A program made the translations under genes and the position numbers. The notes beneath the pieces are model-generated. The model was not told the origin of the DNA. It did no database searches and saw only the letters and a list, made by a program, of their open reading frames with translations. A stretch of 64,000 bases of DNA from Achromobacter pulmonis (GTDB taxonomy: Bacteria > Pseudomonadota > Gammaproteobacteria > Burkholderiales > Burkholderiaceae_B). The DNA lies in contig NZ_POQS01000002.1 in the NCBI RefSeq assembly GCF_002885955.2, positions 52,699 to 116,698 on the forward strand, in the 5' to 3' direction. Shown piece by piece: positions 61,554-64,000 of the stretch (position 1 is the stretch's first letter; every line of letters begins with the position of its first letter).

Positions 61554-61571
61554 TTGGAACAAATAGTCCAA
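61554..61571. promoter_or_regulatory. TetR-operator-like palindrome upstream of tetR
   Basis: TTGGAACAAATAGTCCAA (61554-61571): arms TTGGA and TCCAA, 45 bases upstream of the TetR gene and between it and the divergent LysR gene. It likely serves autoregulation. Confidence 0.65.
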
Positions 61572-61655
61572 TAAGGCAGCCGCCGACACCTATTGCACAG
61601 AGCGCTGAAGTAAAATTCAAATATCACCATAAATAATGAATTTAATTCATATACC

Positions 61656-62546
61656 ATGCTAGACCGCATCCATCTATCCATCGTGCAAGAAGTGGAAAAA
61701 CAAGGTTCGTTGACCGCCGCCGCAGGCGTCCTGCACGTAACGCAGTCGGCCCTAAGCCACAGCATGAAGAAGTTGGAGCAGCAGCTGGGCACCGACATCT
61801 GGCTGCGCGAAGGCCGCAGCCTGCGGCTCACGCAGGCCGGTCAATACCTGTTGGCGGTGGCCAACCGGGTGCTGCCGCAGCTGAATCTGGCCGAGGAGCG
61901 CCTGCGTCAGTTCGCCCAGGGAGAGCGCGGATCGCTGCGCATCGGCATGGAGTGCCATCCCTGCTATCAGTGGCTGCTGAAGATCGTTTCCCCGTATCTG
62001 GCGGCCTGGCCGGATGTGGACGTGGATGTGAAGCAGAAATTCCAGTTCGGGGGCATCGGAGCTCTGTTCGGCTATGAAATCGATCTGCTGGTCACGCCCG
62101 ATCCGCTAAATAAGCCAGGGCTCGTGTTCGAGCCTGTGTTCGACTATGAACAAGTGCTGGTCGTCGCGGGCAACCACCCGCTCGCCAAGGAGGAGTACGT
62201 CACGCCCAAGCAGCTCGGCAACGAGGTGCTGGTGGCCTATCCGGTGCCGGTCGACAGGCTCGATATCTACAGCATGTTCCTGACGCCGGCCGGCATTACG
62301 CCGAAGCGCCACAAGGCCATCGAGACGACGGACATCATGCTGCAAATGGTCGCCAGCGGCCGCGGGGTGGCGGCGTTGCCGCGCTGGCTGGTGCTGGAGT
62401 ACGCGGACGCGATGAACGTGGTGCCTGTCCGGCTGGGCAAGAAAGGCATTGCCAAGCACATCTATCTGGGCGCTCGCGAGGCGGACGTGGATATCGATTA
62501 CCTGCGTGCGTTTATCGCGCAGGCGAAACGGCCAGCCGTGGCTTGA
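61656..62546 (+). CDS. MetR-like LysR-family regulator
   Basis: A 296-aa LTTR. The HTH is LSIVQEVEKQGSLTAAAGVL, then HVTQSALSHSMKKLEQQLGT. The effector part opens with RIGMECHPCYQWLLKIVSPY, the phrase characteristic of MetR-type proteins. It lies directly upstream of the DUF1852/methionine synthase genes, so regulation of methionine synthesis is likely. MetR senses homocysteine in other bacteria. Candidate operators lie in the gap after it. Confidence 0.88.
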   Translation: MLDRIHLSIVQEVEKQGSLTAAAGVLHVTQSALSHSMKKLEQQLGTDIWLREGRSLRLTQAGQYLLAVANRVLPQLNLAEERLRQFAQGERGSLRIGMECHPCYQWLLKIVSPYLAAWPDVDVDVKQKFQFGGIGALFGYEIDLLVTPDPLNKPGLVFEPVFDYEQVLVVAGNHPLAKEEYVTPKQLGNEVLVAYPVPVDRLDIYSMFLTPAGITPKRHKAIETTDIMLQMVASGRGVAALPRWLVLEYADAMNVVPVRLGKKGIAKHIYLGAREADVDIDYLRAFIAQAKRPAVA

Positions 62547-62612
62547 TGCAACGCGGTCAAGTGCGGGGCGCCAAATTTGCAGGCAGATCGGCATGCCCCA
62601 CAACTCATGAAC

Positions 62613-62671
62613 TGAACTAATGGTTTCATGAGATCAATTCACTTTTTTTCATGGATGGTCCAACCTATACT
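62613..62671 (+). promoter_or_regulatory. MetR-type operator candidates and promoter before the DUF1852 gene
   Basis: TGAA-N8-TTCA (62613-62628) and TGAGATCAATTCA (62629-62641, one mismatch to the MetR consensus TGAA-N5-TTCA) lie side by side. TATACT (62666-62671) is a good -10, while the -35 place is a T-run, as in activator-dependent promoters. Position fits activation by the adjacent MetR-like protein. Confidence 0.55.
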
Positions 62672-62788
62672 GCGCCCCCTACGTCGTCGATATGAAGACT
62701 GCCAAATAAAAACCAGAAGAATTTGAGCAGCGCTGAAAAGCAATGAATGGACGCGGGTTTATTTCAGGAATCAGGGCAGCAGATCAAC

Positions 62789-63772
62789 ATGAGCAACGAG
62801 TTCACATTTGCCATCAAGAGCATTTGTTTCGACGAAGACTATCGTCCTTCGGACAATACGCGGATCACCACCAATTTTGCCAATCTCGCCAGGGGCGCGA
62901 GCCGCCAGGAGAATCTGCGCAATACGCTGCGGATGATTGACAACCGTTTCAATGCCCTGGCGCATTGGGACAATCCCAAGGGCGACCGCTACACCGTCAA
63001 TCTTGAAATCATTTCCGTCGAGATGAGCATTGACGGCGCAGGCAACGGCAGCGCCCTGCCCTTGATTGAAGTGCTGAAGACCAGCATTTTCGATCGGAAG
63101 ACCAACGAGCGCATCGAGGGCATAGTAGGAAATAATTTTTCCTCCTATGTTCGGGACTATGACTTCAGCGTGCTGCTGCTGGAGCACACCAAAAATCAAG
63201 CCGCGTTCAGCACGCCGGAGAATTTTGGGGACCTGCATGGGAAGCTGTTCAAGGCCTTCGTAAATTCAAGCACTTACAAAGAGCATTTCAGCAAGCCGCC
63301 CGTGATCTGCCTGAGCGTGTCGAGCAGCAAGACCTATCACCGCACTGAAAACCGGCATCCCGTACTGGGCGTGGAATACCTGCAGGATGAGTACTCGCTG
63401 ACTGACGAATACTTCAAGAAGATGGGAATGAAGGTCCGCTACTTCATGCCGCCCAACAGCGCCGCGCCCCTGGCTTTCTATTTTTCCGGCGATCTGCTGG
63501 GCGATTACTCCAATCTTGAACTGATCAGCACGATCAGCACGATGGACACCTTCCAGAAGATCTACCGGCCGGAGATCTACAACGCGAACTCCGCGGCGGG
63601 AAAGTCCTATCAGCCCAGCCTGAAACACCAGGATTATTCGTTGACCCGGATTGTCTATGACCGAGAGGAACGTAGCCGGCTGGCTATCGAGCAGGGACGG
63701 TTTGTTGAAGAGCACTTCATCAAACCGTACCAGGCGATTCTTGAGCAGTGGTCCGCCAACAACCCTCTTTGA
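62789..63772 (+). CDS. mesX: DUF1852 protein, MesX-type partner of methionine synthase
   Basis: A 327-aa protein of DUF1852 (FTFAIKSICFDEDYRPSDNT, then ITTNFANLARGASRQENL, NTLRMIDNRFNALAHWDNPK). DUF1852 genes sit beside a MetE-core methionine synthase in bacteria that make methionine without folate donors; the pair is known as MesX and MesD, works only aerobically, and the methyl donor is not identified, as I recall. The start is ATG 62789; an ATG at 62747 is in frame but the family begins near this Met. It is followed 27 bases later by the methionine synthase gene. Confidence 0.85.
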   Translation: MSNEFTFAIKSICFDEDYRPSDNTRITTNFANLARGASRQENLRNTLRMIDNRFNALAHWDNPKGDRYTVNLEIISVEMSIDGAGNGSALPLIEVLKTSIFDRKTNERIEGIVGNNFSSYVRDYDFSVLLLEHTKNQAAFSTPENFGDLHGKLFKAFVNSSTYKEHFSKPPVICLSVSSSKTYHRTENRHPVLGVEYLQDEYSLTDEYFKKMGMKVRYFMPPNSAAPLAFYFSGDLLGDYSNLELISTISTMDTFQKIYRPEIYNANSAAGKSYQPSLKHQDYSLTRIVYDREERSRLAIEQGRFVEEHFIKPYQAILEQWSANNPL

Positions 63773-63799
63773 TCAATCAGAAAAACCAAGGCATCTATT

Positions 63800-64000
63800 G
63801 TGAAGAAATTGCTCCCCACCTCGACCGCCGGCAGCCTGCCCAAGCCCTCCTGGCTTGCAGAACCCGAGAAGCTCTGGTCGCCCTGGAAATTGCAGGACGA
63901 GGGCCTGGCCGAGGGCAAGCAAGACGCTCTGCGTCTGTCTCTGCAGGAACAGCAGCACGCGGGCATCGATATCGTCAGCGATGGCGAACAAACGCGTCAG
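63800..64000 (+). CDS. mesD: MetE-core methionine synthase, MesD type (partial, N-terminus)
   Basis: A GTG start at 63800 opens a frame of 67 codons to the window edge. It reads LLPTSTAGSLPKPSWLAEPE, then KLWSPWKLQDEGLAEGKQDA and GIDIVSDGEQTRQ. The T-x-x-G-S-x-P-K-P and DGEQxR motifs are those of the MetE C-terminal (catalytic) domain. The N-terminal folate-binding half of classic MetE is absent, which with the DUF1852 neighbour makes it MesD-like. The C-terminal zinc ligands are outside the window. Confidence 0.85.
   Translation, partial: MKKLLPTSTAGSLPKPSWLAEPEKLWSPWKLQDEGLAEGKQDALRLSLQEQQHAGIDIVSDGEQTRQ

Overview
The window looks like a GC-rich beta-proteobacterial chromosome, most probably Alcaligenaceae (Achromobacter or Bordetella). 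That rests on the adjacent guaB-guaA pair, a DUF2239 gene, dipeptide-type ABC and FecI/FecR/TonB cassettes, and general protein character. No rRNA or tRNA gene was recognised, so the genus is inference.

Layout. Positions 1 to about 34,447 are one end of an integrative and conjugative element (ICE) lying against the 3' end of guaA; its far end is outside the window. It starts with IS debris: a truncated IS5-family transposase and a whole IS3-family element. Next come an FlhD/FlhC-like activator pair, a MobH-like relaxase (traI), the coupling protein traD and a DUF4400 membrane protein. A small cargo island follows (XRE regulator, RES/Xre toxin-antitoxin, two unknown genes). After it lies an almost unbroken F-type type IV secretion operon: lytic transglycosylase, OmpA-like lipoprotein, pilin, traL, E, K, B, dsbC, traV, C, trbI, signal peptidase, traW, U, trbC, traN, F, H, G. 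Gene content resembles the SXT/R391 and IncC transfer systems, which are also MobH, F-type and FlhDC-controlled. The element ends with a P4-type tyrosine integrase whose last codons were replaced by an IS256-family insertion with a clear 8-bp target duplication.

Positions 34,448 to 64,000 are chromosomal. guaA and guaB are separated by a terminator hairpin. A DUF2239 gene follows, with a consensus promoter studded with three copies of one operator-like motif. Then come small genes (DCC-type thiol oxidoreductase, zinc-ribbon protein, exported protein plus OmpA-like protein), a probable Panacea-type toxin-antitoxin pair and a tightly coupled operon. That operon contains LysR, a flavin monooxygenase-like protein, a five-component peptide-type ABC importer, an acyl-CoA thioesterase/BAAT-like hydrolase and a fused AhpD/CMD-domain protein; its substrate is unknown. 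A LysE exporter, a methyltransferase with a decayed partial copy, a FecI-FecR-TonB receptor cassette and an MFS/TetR pair with matching operators follow. The window ends in a MetR-like regulator, a DUF1852 gene (MesX type) and the start of a MetE-core methionine synthase (MesD type).

Working picture: the FlhDC-like pair probably switches on transfer genes; TraI and TraD process and deliver DNA to the F-type channel; the integrase recombines the element at guaA. The chromosomal part is mainly purine synthesis, uptake of an unknown substrate coupled to oxidation and hydrolysis, iron-siderophore uptake, and folate-independent methionine synthesis.
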